From: Micromonospora rosaria
GTDB taxonomy: Bacteria; Actinomycetota; Actinomycetes; Mycobacteriales; Micromonosporaceae
Assembly: GCF_001567585.1 (NCBI RefSeq)
Contig: NZ_LRQV01000001.1
Coordinates: forward strand, 62,001 to 126,000
DNA: 64,000 nucleotides
Direction: 5' to 3'
In this document: positions 18,008 to 26,379 of the stretch, piece after piece
Layout: each line of letters opens with the position of its first letter
How positions within the stretch are numbered: position 1 is the stretch's first letter
Position numbers and translations under genes: made by a program
Notes under the pieces: model-generated
What the model was told of the DNA's origin: nothing
Seen by the model: the letters and a program-made list of their open reading frames with translations, nothing else
Database searches by the model: none

Positions 18008-19555
18008 TCACACCTCCACCCGTCGGTCGTCCGGCCCCGCCGGGACCGGTCCACCCCTCGGCTCGTACCGCTCGACGCGCTGGGTGTTTCGGACCAGCCG
18101 CCGCAGGGCGGCCAGGTCGTCGCCGACCACGCCGGCGGCGCGCGCCTGCACCAGCACGTTACCGATCGCGGTGGCCTCCACCGGACCGGCGAGCACCGGC
18201 AACCCGCAGGCGTCGGCGGTGAGCTGGCAGAGCAGGGCGTTGCGGGCCCCACCGCCGACGACGTGCACGGCGTCGACGTGCCGGCCGGACAGCTCCTGCA
18301 CCTGCCGCACCGCCCGGCGGTGCGCCAGGGCCAGGCTGTCGACGACGCACCGCACGACGGCGGCCGGCGACCGGGGCACCGGCTGCCCGCCGCGCCGGCA
18401 CGCCTCGGCGATCCGGTCCGGCATGCCGCCGGGCGGCAGGAACGACGGGTCGTCGATGTCGACCACGCTGCGGAACGCGGGTTCCCGCGCGGCGGCGGCC
18501 AGCAGCCCGGACAGGTCCGGGCCGCCCCAGTCGCGCAGGCACTCCTGCAACGGCCACAGGCCCATCACGTTGCGCAGGTACCGGACGGTGCCGTCGACGC
18601 CCCCCTCGTTGCTGAAGTTCGCGCGGCGGCTGGCCTCGGTGAGGATCGGCGCGGTCAGCTCGACGCCGACGAGCGACCAGGTGCCGCAAGAGATGTAGGC
18701 GAACCGCTCGTCGGCGGCCGGCACCGCGACCACGGCGGAGGCGGTGTCGTGGGAGCCGACCGCCACCACGTCCGTGCGGTGGGGCAGGTCGAGTCCGGGC
18801 AGCGTCGCACCGATCCGGGTACCGGGCTCCCGCAGCGGCGCGAACAGGTGCGCAGGGACCCCGGCGTCGGCCATCAGCTCGTCCGCCCAGGCGCGGGCGT
18901 GCAGGTCGTAGAGCTGGGTGGTGGAGGCGTTGGTGGCCTCCGCGCCGATCTCCCCGGTGAGCCAGTACCCGATCAGGTCCGGGATCATGAGCAGCCGGTG
19001 GGCGGCGGCCAGCTGCGGCGAACCGGCGGCGGCCGTGAGCTGGTACAGCGTGTTGAACGGCAGCTGCTGGACCCCGGTGGTGGCGTAGAGGCGTTGCGCG
19101 CCGAGCCGCCGGGTCACCCGCTCCAGGACCCCGTCGGTCCGCGCGTCGCGGTAGTGCACCGGGTTGCCCAGCAGCGCGCCGGTGGAGTCGAGCAGGCCGT
19201 AGTCGACCGCCCAGGAGTCCACGCCGACGCTGGCGACCGGGCCGGCCCGGCGTAGCCCGGACAACACCTCGCGGAACAGGGCCAGGACGTCCCAGTGGAG
19301 GGTCCCGCCGACGCGCACCGGGTCGTTGGGGAACCGGTGCGCCGGGGTCAGCCGCAGCGTGTCCCGGCCGACCCGCGCCACCACCACCCGGCCGCTCGAC
19401 GCGCCCAGGTCGACGGCGGCGACGCTGACCTCCCCACCGCGCCGGGGCGGCGGCGCGGGAACGGGGCGGGTGGCCCCGGGCACGGCCGGTCGGTCCGACC
19501 CGGGCGGCGGCCCGGCCCCGGGTTCCGGACCGGTGTGCGGCGGCACCGGCGTCAC
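18008..19555 (-). CDS. rhaB: L-rhamnulokinase (FGGY family)
   Basis: This FGGY-family sugar kinase of 515 residues phosphorylates L-rhamnulose at position 1. The GTG at 19555 overlaps the rhaEW stop (GTGA). It gives a proline-rich N-terminal extension of about 45 residues before the first kinase motif, AAVDLGASSGRVVVARV; an internal GTG within that extension is an alternative start. Other family features are GVDSWAVDYGLLD, QLPFNTLYQL, GSHDTASAVVAVP, CGTWSLVGVE and the ATP-site GGGARNALLCQLTADACG. QLPFNTLYQL and SNEGG favour rhamnulokinase over xylulo- or glycerokinase. It sits between the aldolase fusion and lutA. Confidence 0.93.
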   Translation of the reverse strand: MTPVPPHTGPEPGAGPPPGSDRPAVPGATRPVPAPPPRRGGEVSVAAVDLGASSGRVVVARVGRDTLRLTPAHRFPNDPVRVGGTLHWDVLALFREVLSGLRRAGPVASVGVDSWAVDYGLLDSTGALLGNPVHYRDARTDGVLERVTRRLGAQRLYATTGVQQLPFNTLYQLTAAAGSPQLAAAHRLLMIPDLIGYWLTGEIGAEATNASTTQLYDLHARAWADELMADAGVPAHLFAPLREPGTRIGATLPGLDLPHRTDVVAVGSHDTASAVVAVPAADERFAYISCGTWSLVGVELTAPILTEASRRANFSNEGGVDGTVRYLRNVMGLWPLQECLRDWGGPDLSGLLAAAAREPAFRSVVDIDDPSFLPPGGMPDRIAEACRRGGQPVPRSPAAVVRCVVDSLALAHRRAVRQVQELSGRHVDAVHVVGGGARNALLCQLTADACGLPVLAGPVEATAIGNVLVQARAAGVVGDDLAALRRLVRNTQRVERYEPRGGPVPAGPDDRRVEV

Positions 19556-21582
19556 CGCAGGAACGCGGCGGCGACGCCGGCGTCGACCGGGACGTGCAGG
19601 CCGGTGGTGTGCGACAGGTCCCCGGCGGTGAGGGCGAAGACCCCGTTGGCGACGTGGACCGGCAGTACCTCCCGCTTGAGCAGGGTCCGCTGCGCGTAGA
19701 ACTCGCCGAGCTTCTCCTCGGGCACGCCGTAGACGGCCGCCCGGTCGGCGCCCCACCCGCCGGCGAAGATGCCGGAGCCCCGGACCACCCCGTCCGGGTT
19801 GACGCCGTTGACCCGGACGCCGTGCGCGCCCAGTTCGGCGGCGAGCAACCGGACCTGGTGGGCCTGGTCGGCCTTGGCGGCGCCGTACGCGATGTTGTTC
19901 GGACCGGCGAAGACCGCGTTCTTGCTGGCGATGTAGACGATGTCGCCGCCCATGCCCTGGGCGACGAGCACCCGGGCGGTCTCCCGGGCGACCAGGAACG
20001 ACCCCCGGGCCATCACGTCGTGTTGCAGGTCCCAGTCCCCGGTGGTGGTCTCCAGCAGCGACTTCGACAGGGACAGGCCGGCGTTGTTCACCACCAGGTC
20101 GACCCCGCCGAAGGCGAGCACCGAGGCCCGCACGGCGGCGGCGACCTGCGCCTCGTCGGTGACGTCGAGCGGCACGGCGACGGCGACGTCCGGCCCGCCG
20201 ATCTCGGCCGCGACGGTCTCGGCGGCGGCGGCGTCCCGGTCGGTGACCACGACACAGGCGCCCTCGGCGGCCAGTCGGTGGGCGACCGCCCGGCCGATGC
20301 CGGACCCGCCCCCGGTGACCAGCGCGATCCGGGTCGCCAGCGGCTTGGGCCTGGGCATCCGCTGGAGCTTGGCCTCCTCCAGGGCCCAGTACTCGATCCG
20401 GAACTTCTCCGCCTCGTCGATCGGCGCGTACGTCGACAGCGCCTCGGCGCCCCGCATCACGTTGATGGCGTTGACGTAGAACTCGCCGGCGACCCGGGCG
20501 GTCTGCTTGTCGGCCCCGAAGCTGACCATGCCGACGCCGGGCAGCAGCACGATCGCCGGATCGGCGCCGCGCATCGGCGGGCTGTCCGGCCCGGCGTACC
20601 GCTCGTAGTAGGCGCGGTAGTCGTCGCGGTAGGCGGCGTGCAGCTCCGTGAGCCGCTCGACCGTCTCGGCCAGGCCGGCGGTGGGCGGCAGGTCGAGGAC
20701 CATCGGCCGGACCTTGGTCCGCAGGAAGTGGTCCGGGCAGGAGGTGCCCCGCGCGGCCACCTCGGGCATCCGTTCCCGGCCGACGAAGTCCAGCACCACG
20801 TCGCTGTCGGTGTAGTGGCCCACCTGGGCCCGGTCGGTGGAGGCGAGGCCGCGCAGCACCGGCAGGAGGGCGGCGGCCCGGGCGTGGCGCTCCCGCGCGG
20901 GCAGCGGCCCGTGCGCCAGGGCGCCGAGGGGGTCCGGGCGGGCGTGCTCGGCGAGGTACCGGGCCGCGGTGGTGATGATCTCCATCGAGTGGGCCTCGCA
21001 CTCGGCGCTGGTGGCCCCCCAGGCGGTGATGCCGTGTCCGCCCAGGATGACGCCGATCGCCTGCGGGTTGGCCCGCTGGACGGCGGCGATGTCGAGGCCG
21101 AGTTGGAAGCCGGGCCGGCGCCACGGCACCCAGAGCACCCGGTCGCCGAAGATCGTGCGGGTCAGCTCCGGGCCGTCGGCGGCGGTGGCGATCGCGATCC
21201 CGGCGTCGGGGTGCAGGTGGTCGACGTGGGCCACCTCGACCAGGCCGTGCATGGCGGTGTCGATGGAGGGCGCCGCCCCGCCCCGCCCGTGCAGGCAGTA
21301 GTCGAAGGCGGCGACCATCTCGTCCTCCCGCGCGACGCCCGGGTAGACGTCGGCGAGCGACCGGAGCCGGTCGAGCCGGAGCACCGCCAAGCCCTGTTCG
21401 GTGAGCGTCCCGAGGTCGCCGCCGGACCCCTTGACCCACAGCAGCCGGGTGGCCTGGCCGGTCACCGGATCGGTCCCGGTGCCCTTCGCGGAGGTGTTGC
21501 CGCCGGCGTAGTTGGTCGTGGCCGGGTTGGCGCCGAGCCGGTTGCTGCGGGCCAACAGGTCGCGCACCGCGGGGTTCGTCAT
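19552..21582 (-). CDS. rhaEW: bifunctional rhamnulose-1-phosphate aldolase / L-lactaldehyde dehydrogenase
   Basis: This is a 676-residue fusion. The N-terminal half is a class II aldolase with zinc ligands in HVDHLHPDAGI and a GGHGITAWG loop. It should split rhamnulose-1-phosphate into dihydroxyacetone phosphate and L-lactaldehyde. The C-terminal half is a short-chain dehydrogenase with TGGGSGIGRAV, NNAGLSLS and YGAAKADQAHQ, which would oxidise L-lactaldehyde to L-lactate. The family is TIGR02632-like; Bacillus calls it rhaEW. ATG 21582 follows GAAGGACGCC; in-frame codons reach back to 21612 but run into the operator. It is first in the leftward rhaEW-rhaB-lutABC operon, with its own promoter and operator. 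Confidence 0.95.
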   Translation of the reverse strand: MTNPAVRDLLARSNRLGANPATTNYAGGNTSAKGTGTDPVTGQATRLLWVKGSGGDLGTLTEQGLAVLRLDRLRSLADVYPGVAREDEMVAAFDYCLHGRGGAAPSIDTAMHGLVEVAHVDHLHPDAGIAIATAADGPELTRTIFGDRVLWVPWRRPGFQLGLDIAAVQRANPQAIGVILGGHGITAWGATSAECEAHSMEIITTAARYLAEHARPDPLGALAHGPLPARERHARAAALLPVLRGLASTDRAQVGHYTDSDVVLDFVGRERMPEVAARGTSCPDHFLRTKVRPMVLDLPPTAGLAETVERLTELHAAYRDDYRAYYERYAGPDSPPMRGADPAIVLLPGVGMVSFGADKQTARVAGEFYVNAINVMRGAEALSTYAPIDEAEKFRIEYWALEEAKLQRMPRPKPLATRIALVTGGGSGIGRAVAHRLAAEGACVVVTDRDAAAAETVAAEIGGPDVAVAVPLDVTDEAQVAAAVRASVLAFGGVDLVVNNAGLSLSKSLLETTTGDWDLQHDVMARGSFLVARETARVLVAQGMGGDIVYIASKNAVFAGPNNIAYGAAKADQAHQVRLLAAELGAHGVRVNGVNPDGVVRGSGIFAGGWGADRAAVYGVPEEKLGEFYAQRTLLKREVLPVHVANGVFALTAGDLSHTTGLHVPVDAGVAAAFLR

Positions 21583-21599
21583 GGCGTCCTTCGCTGTCA

Positions 21600-21611
21600 T
21601 GAAACGTTTCA
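21600..21611. promoter_or_regulatory. LacI-type operator, rha site 2 (rhaEW)
   Basis: TGAAACGTTTCA is a perfect 12-base palindrome just downstream of the predicted leftward -10 element (21616-21621). A bound repressor would cover the transcription start. Confidence 0.85.
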
Positions 21612-21615
21612 CTCG

Positions 21616-21643
21616 ATTATGGAGCGTCCACCGGCGGCGTCAA
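21616..21643 (-). promoter_or_regulatory. promoter of rhaEW-rhaB-lutABC
   Basis: On the minus strand TTGACG (21643-21638) and CATAAT (21621-21616) are separated by 16 bases, close to the sigma-70-type consensus. The operator follows within ten bases. Confidence 0.65.
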
Positions 21644-21656
21644 GCGGCACCGGCCC

Positions 21657-21878
21657 TCACACCAACCCGCGCCGGGCGGCCCACACCACCGCCTGGATCG
21701 GGGTGCCCACGTTCAACCGCTCACAGATGACCCGCACCCGACGCCGGACGCTGCGCTCGGACAGGTGCAGCTCGACCGCGACGCTCGCCGTGATCCGGCC
21801 CTCGGCCAGCAACGCGAGCACGGCGATCTCGTCGTCGGTCAGCACGACCGGCTCGCCGGCCGGCGGATCGTCAGGCAT
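21657..21878 (-). CDS. small stand-alone LuxR-type HTH protein
   Basis: This protein of 73 residues consists almost only of a LuxR/GerE-type helix-turn-helix: LTDDEIAVLALLAEGRITASVAVELHLSERSVRRRV in outline, then CERLNVGTPIQAVVWAARRGLV. I chose ATG 21878, preceded by GAGAGGACCGCCAG; a GTG at 21923 is in frame but has no ribosome site. No receiver or sensor domain is attached. It lies between rhaI and the rhaEW promoter and reads the same way, so it may be the last gene of the rhaTPQSI unit. The rhaEW promoter starts directly after it. Its DNA target is unknown; the LacI-type operators do not suit a LuxR domain. Confidence 0.7.
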   Translation of the reverse strand: MPDDPPAGEPVVLTDDEIAVLALLAEGRITASVAVELHLSERSVRRRVRVICERLNVGTPIQAVVWAARRGLV

Positions 21879-21929
21879 CTGGCGGTCCTCTCGCCCGCGG
21901 ATCACGAAGGGTGCGCCGCTCACCGGTGG

Positions 21930-21946
21930 CCGGTCGGGACGACCGG
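21930..21946 (-). terminator. short hairpin between rhaI and the LuxR-type gene
   Basis: CCGGTCG and CGACCGG pair around three bases, 29 bases after the rhaI stop. It may reduce read-through from rhaI; the short stem makes it only a partial terminator candidate. Confidence 0.35.
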
Positions 21947-21974
21947 CGCGGGTCGACGACCGGCGTGCCGGTGC

Positions 21975-23156
21975 TCAGGCGCCCCAGCCGGCCTGGTCCC
22001 CGCCCACCCGTTCGGCGCTGACGCGCTCCAGGTGACCGGACCGCTTGTACGCCGCGACGGGGTCGGGATCCAGGCCCATCTCCGCCCGCACCTCGCGCAG
22101 CAGCGGCCGGACGTCGGTGTTGTAGGCGTCCATCAGCACGGCGTTGGCCTCCAGCACGTCACCGCTGCGCTGGGCGGCGGTCAACGCCGCCACGTCGACC
22201 AGCAACGCCTTGGCCGTCGCCTCCTGGACGTTGAGCACCGACCGGATGACGGCCTGCACCTTCGGCTCGATGTTGTGGCACTGGTCCAGCATGAACGCGA
22301 CGCCGTGGCGTGGCCCCAGCGCGTCCGACAGGACGATCTCGTGCATGATCCGGAACAGTTGGAACGGGTCCGCGGACCCCACCATCAGGTCGTCGTCGGC
22401 GTAGAATCGCGAGTTGAAGTCGAAGCCGCCGAGCTTGCCGGCCCGCAGCAGGAACGCGACGATGAACTCGATGTTCGTGCCCGGTGCGTGGTGGCCGGTG
22501 TCGATGACCACCCGGGCCCGCTCGCCGAGGTCGAGGCAGTGCGCGTACGCCGTGCCCCAGTCCGGCACGTCGGTCATGTAGAACGCCGGCTCGAACAGCT
22601 TGTACTCCAGCAGCAACCGCTGCTCGCCGGTGAGCCGGTCGTACGTCTGCCGCAACGCGTCCGCGAGCCGGTCCTGGCGTTCCCGGACACTGTCCTGCCC
22701 CGGGTAGTTGGTGCCGTCGGAGAACCACAGCTTCAGGTCCCGCGATCCGGTGGCGTCCATGATGTCGATGCACTCCACCAGGTGCCCGATCGCCTTGCGG
22801 CGCACCGCCGGGTCGGGATTGGTGACCGAGCCCAGCTTGTAGTCGTCGTCCTGGAACACGTTCGCGTTGATCGTGCCGAGCGCGATGCCCTGCTCCGCGG
22901 CGTACCCGGCCAGCGCGGCGTAGTCGTCCACCCGGTCCCACGGGATGTGCAGCGCCACCGTGGGTGTGACGCCGGTGAAGCGGTGCACCGTGGCCGCGTC
23001 CGCCACCTTCTCGTACGGGTCGCGGGGCACCCCCGGCTGCGGGAACACCCGGAACCGGGTGCCCGAGTTGCCGTACCCCCAGGACGGCGTCTCGATGCGC
23101 TGCTCCCGCAACGCGTCGACGATCCGCCGGCGCGTGGTCGGGTCGATCTCGGTCAT
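21975..23156 (-). CDS. rhaI: L-rhamnose isomerase
   Basis: This 393-residue isomerase converts L-rhamnose to L-rhamnulose. It is the RhaI type found in Gram-positives and pseudomonads, a metal-dependent xylose-isomerase-like TIM barrel, not the E. coli RhaA type. Recognisable stretches are ETPSWGYGNSGTRF, LKLWFSDGTNYPGQDS, VVIDTGHHAPGTNIEFIV and GFDFNSRFYADDDLMVGS, which supply acidic and histidine metal ligands. ATG 23156 follows GGGGAGCAGCG. It lies 73 bases downstream of rhaS with a hairpin between, and is probably cotranscribed with the importer. Confidence 0.95.
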   Translation of the reverse strand: MTEIDPTTRRRIVDALREQRIETPSWGYGNSGTRFRVFPQPGVPRDPYEKVADAATVHRFTGVTPTVALHIPWDRVDDYAALAGYAAEQGIALGTINANVFQDDDYKLGSVTNPDPAVRRKAIGHLVECIDIMDATGSRDLKLWFSDGTNYPGQDSVRERQDRLADALRQTYDRLTGEQRLLLEYKLFEPAFYMTDVPDWGTAYAHCLDLGERARVVIDTGHHAPGTNIEFIVAFLLRAGKLGGFDFNSRFYADDDLMVGSADPFQLFRIMHEIVLSDALGPRHGVAFMLDQCHNIEPKVQAVIRSVLNVQEATAKALLVDVAALTAAQRSGDVLEANAVLMDAYNTDVRPLLREVRAEMGLDPDPVAAYKRSGHLERVSAERVGGDQAGWGA

Positions 23157-23192
23157 CGCTGCTCCCCAGTCGTTCTTCCACGGGACGATCGC

Positions 23193-23219
23193 GGTGGGGC
23201 GGCGGGCGCACGCCCCACC
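23193..23219 (-). terminator. hairpin between rhaS and rhaI (attenuator or RNA stabiliser)
   Basis: GGTGGGGCG pairs with CGCCCCACC around a nine-base loop, in the 73-base gap. A structure after the binding-protein gene is typical of ABC operons, where it keeps binding-protein messenger more abundant than downstream messenger. Confidence 0.5.
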
Positions 23220-23229
23220 CACCCGTGCC

Positions 23230-24285
23230 TCAGAAGTCGAACTCGTCGATGTTCGCGGCGGTGAACTCGAAGGGGTCACCCAGCAGGACCTCGCCGTTCG
23301 CGCCGACGGTGTACTCGCCGAGCTTGCCGGCGGTGAACGTCTCCCCCTCCTTGCCGGTGATGATCCCCGAGGCCAGCGCGGCCCCGGTGTAGGCGGCGAG
23401 GTAGCCCAGGTCCGCCGGGTTCCACAGGGCGAAGGACTTGACGGTGCCGTCCTTGACGTACTGGCGTAGCTGGTTCGGCGTGCCGAGCCCGGTGAGCTGC
23501 ACCTTGCCCTGGTACGACGAGCCGGACAGGTACCGTGCGGCGGCGGCGATGCCGACGGTGGTGGGGGAGACGATGCCCTTGAGGTCGGGGTACTTCGACA
23601 GCAGCCCCTGGGCCTCCTGGAAGGACTTCTCGTCCTGGTCGTCGCCGTAGACCGTGGCCACCAGCCTGAGCTTGCTGTACTCCGGCTTGGCCAGCTCGGT
23701 CTTCATCAGCTCGATCCAGGCGTTCTGGTTGGTCGCGTTCGCCGTCGCCGAGAGGATGGCGATCTCGCCGCCCTCCGGGCCCACCGCCTCGGAGATCAAC
23801 TTGATCTGCGTCTGGGCGATGCCCTCCGGGCTGGCCTGGTTGACGAACGCGTCGCGGCACTCCGGCTTGGTGTCCGAGTCGTAGGTGATGACCTTCGCCC
23901 CGGCGGCCTTGGCCTCGGTCAACGAGCCGCAGACCGCGTCCTGGTCGTTCGCCGCGATGATGATGACGTCGGTGCCCTGCTGGGACAGGGTGTTGATGTA
24001 CGACACCTGCGCCGACGGGCTCGCCTCCGAGGGCCCGGTCTGGGCGTACTGCCCCTTGAACTCCTCGACCGCCGGCTTGCCGCCCTTGTTGTCGGACGTC
24101 TCGAAGTACGGGTTGTTGACCTGCTTGGGCAGGAAGGTGATCTTGAGGCCCTCCCGGATCGTGCCGGTGGGGTTGCCGGCGTCACCGGAGCCGGAGCCGG
24201 CGCCGGTGTCCTCGGCGCAGGCGCCGAGGACCAGGGCCATGGCGGCCAGGACGGCGGTCGTGACGACCCGGGTACGTCTGCTCAT
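23230..24285 (-). CDS. rhaS: L-rhamnose ABC importer, substrate-binding lipoprotein
   Basis: This 351-residue binding protein has a lipoprotein signal peptide: RRTR, a hydrophobic core, then the lipobox LGAC with Cys at about residue 23. The mature part is a periplasmic-binding fold of the RbsB/CUT2 type: KITFLPKQVNNPYFETSD, GTDVIIIAANDQDAV, KVITYDSDTKPECRDAFVNQ and a C-terminal LGDPFEFTAANIDEFDF. NPYFETSDNKGGKPAVEE is characteristic of RhaS proteins. ATG 24285 overlaps the rhaQ stop as ATGA. It acts anchored to the outer face of the membrane and delivers rhamnose to RhaPQ. Confidence 0.93.
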   Translation of the reverse strand: MSRRTRVVTTAVLAAMALVLGACAEDTGAGSGSGDAGNPTGTIREGLKITFLPKQVNNPYFETSDNKGGKPAVEEFKGQYAQTGPSEASPSAQVSYINTLSQQGTDVIIIAANDQDAVCGSLTEAKAAGAKVITYDSDTKPECRDAFVNQASPEGIAQTQIKLISEAVGPEGGEIAILSATANATNQNAWIELMKTELAKPEYSKLRLVATVYGDDQDEKSFQEAQGLLSKYPDLKGIVSPTTVGIAAAARYLSGSSYQGKVQLTGLGTPNQLRQYVKDGTVKSFALWNPADLGYLAAYTGAALASGIITGKEGETFTAGKLGEYTVGANGEVLLGDPFEFTAANIDEFDF

Positions 24286-25331
24286 GACGGAGTCCCTTCA
24301 ACTGTGGTGGTGGGCCGACGCCGACGCCACCGCTCGCGCGTCGCGCGCACGAGGTTCGGTCCGACGACGGAGAGGATGAGCAAGGTGCCGGTGACGATGG
24401 TCAGCGTGTTGGCGGGCACGCTGGCCAACTGCAGGGCGTTGCGCAGGACGACGAGCAGGGCCACCGCCGCGAGCACCCCGACGAGACCGCCCCGACCGCC
24501 GAAGATGGAGACGCCACCGAGCAGGACGGCCGCGACCACCGCCAACTCCAGGCCGGTCGCGTTGTCCGCCCGCGCGCTGGCGAACCGGAACGTCCAGAAC
24601 ACCCCGGCCAGTGCCGCCATCGCCCCGGTGGCGACGAAGAGCCAGAACTTGGTGCGCAGCACCGCGATGCCGGAGAAGGTGGCCGCCTCGGCGTTGTTGC
24701 CCATCGCGTAGAGCGACCGGCCGACCGGGGTGGCGTACAGCAGCACGCCGAACGCGACGGCGAGGGCCGCCAGCACCAGCACGAACCAGGGGACGACGGT
24801 GCCCGGGATGGGGGCGACCGCGTTCCGCGTCCAGGCCGGCGGGTAGTCGGCCACCGCCCGGTCCCCGAGCACGACGTAGGCCAGCCCACGGTAGAGCGCG
24901 AGGGTGCCGATGGTGACCGCCAGCGACGGCAGGCCGAACACCGTGACGAAGACCCCGTTGACGGCCCCGAGCACGGCCCCGAGCAGCAGGCTCAGCCCGA
25001 TCAGCAGGGGCAGCGACGTGACCCCGAGGTGCCAGAGCTGCCCGAGCACCGAGCAGGTGAGCCCGACGGTGCTCGCCACCGACAGGTCGATCTCACCGGT
25101 GATGACGACCAGGGTCATCGGCAGCGCGATCAGCGCGATCGGGATCGCCTCCAACGCCACGAACCGGTAGAACCGAGGGCTGCCGACGCCCTCGACGCTG
25201 GCGGCGGCGACGATCACCACCGCCGCCAGCGCGATGAGCAGTACCGCGTCCCACGAGCCGAGCAGCCGACGGGGCAAGGGCCACCGCGGGCCCGTGGTGC
25301 CGGCCGGGACGGCCTGCGTGTCAGGTGCCAC
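24282..25331 (-). CDS. rhaQ: L-rhamnose ABC importer permease
   Basis: This is a CUT2-type permease of 349 residues with about ten membrane segments. The GEIDLSVASTVGLTCSV motif is the usual signature of the family, and NAEAATFSGIAV lies in a cytoplasmic loop that contacts the ATPase. I start it at GTG 25331, eight bases after GAGGAGG and overlapping the end of rhaP by 11 bases. It should form a heterodimer with RhaP. Confidence 0.92.
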   Translation of the reverse strand: MAPDTQAVPAGTTGPRWPLPRRLLGSWDAVLLIALAAVVIVAAASVEGVGSPRFYRFVALEAIPIALIALPMTLVVITGEIDLSVASTVGLTCSVLGQLWHLGVTSLPLLIGLSLLLGAVLGAVNGVFVTVFGLPSLAVTIGTLALYRGLAYVVLGDRAVADYPPAWTRNAVAPIPGTVVPWFVLVLAALAVAFGVLLYATPVGRSLYAMGNNAEAATFSGIAVLRTKFWLFVATGAMAALAGVFWTFRFASARADNATGLELAVVAAVLLGGVSIFGGRGGLVGVLAAVALLVVLRNALQLASVPANTLTIVTGTLLILSVVGPNLVRATRERWRRRRPTTTVEGTPS

Positions 25332-26379
25332 GGGTCGTGCCTCCTCGCAGACGACGTGCCATCCGGACCGCGAGCGCCCGGTCCAGTCCGATGGCGGCCA
25401 GGATGAGCGCGCCGACGGCGGCACGCTGCCAGAACGGGGTGACCCCCAGCACCGGCAGCGCGCTGCCGATGGTGGTCAGCAGGACGGCGCCGAGCGCCGC
25501 GCCGTAGACCGAGCCGCTGCCGCCGAAGATCGCCACACCGCCGACGACCACGGCCGCGACCACGTTGAGTTCCAGGCCGAGCCCGGCGTTGGCGTCGACG
25601 GTGCCGAACCGGGCCGCGTAGAGCACCCCGGCGAGGCCGGCGAGCGCCCCGCTGGCCAGGAAGGCGAAGAACACCCGCCGACCCACCGCGATGCCGGACA
25701 ACCGGGCCGCGTCGGGGTCGGAGCCGATGGCGTAGAGCTCCCGGCCGCTGCGGTAGTGCTTCAGCAGGTAGCCGGCGACGACGAGCACGGCGACCGCGAC
25801 GAGCGCGAGCACCGGCACCCCGGCGACGGTGGCGGTGCCCATCCGCAGGAAGGCGGGGGGCATGTCCGCGGCGTTGATCTGACGGCCGGTGGCCCAGGTG
25901 TGGTCGAGGCCGCGGAACACGTACAGCGTGCCGAGGGTGACCACCAACGCCGGAACGCGCGCCGCCGCGATCAGGCCGCCGTTGACCGCGCCGCAGGCCG
26001 CCCCGAGCGCCGTCCCGACCAGGATCGCCACCGGGATCGGGACGCCGGGATTGTCGACGAACAACACCCCGGTGGCGAACGCGGACAGGCCCAGGATCGA
26101 GCCGACCGACAGGTCGACGTTGCGGGTGATGATCACGATCGCCTGCCCGACGGCGAGGATCGCCAGGATCGTCGAGCCGAGCAGCAGGTCCTTGACGTTC
26201 TGTGCGGACAGGAACCGCTGGTTGACGGCGAAGGTCACCCCGACCAGCAGCACCAGCGCGAGCAGGATGCCCAGTTCCCGTACCACGAACAGCCGGTGCA
26301 CCAGACGGGCGCCGGACTCGCCGGTGGGCGCCCGTCCGCCGGGGCCGACGGCCCTTCTCCGCACGTCCGGGGCGGTCAT
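25321..26379 (-). CDS. rhaP: L-rhamnose ABC importer permease
   Basis: This 352-residue CUT2 permease is the partner of RhaQ. It has a short polar N-terminus, then about nine or ten membrane helices. [16 protein letters not shown] is the family signature and [17 protein letters not shown] the coupling loop. ATG 26379 overlaps the rhaT stop as ATGA, so the two are coupled. Confidence 0.92.
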   Translation of the reverse strand: MTAPDVRRRAVGPGGRAPTGESGARLVHRLFVVRELGILLALVLLVGVTFAVNQRFLSAQNVKDLLLGSTILAILAVGQAIVIITRNVDLSVGSILGLSAFATGVLFVDNPGVPIPVAILVGTALGAACGAVNGGLIAAARVPALVVTLGTLYVFRGLDHTWATGRQINAADMPPAFLRMGTATVAGVPVLALVAVAVLVVAGYLLKHYRSGRELYAIGSDPDAARLSGIAVGRRVFFAFLASGALAGLAGVLYAARFGTVDANAGLGLELNVVAAVVVGGVAIFGGSGSVYGAALGAVLLTTIGSALPVLGVTPFWQRAAVGALILAAIGLDRALAVRMARRLRGGTTRGT

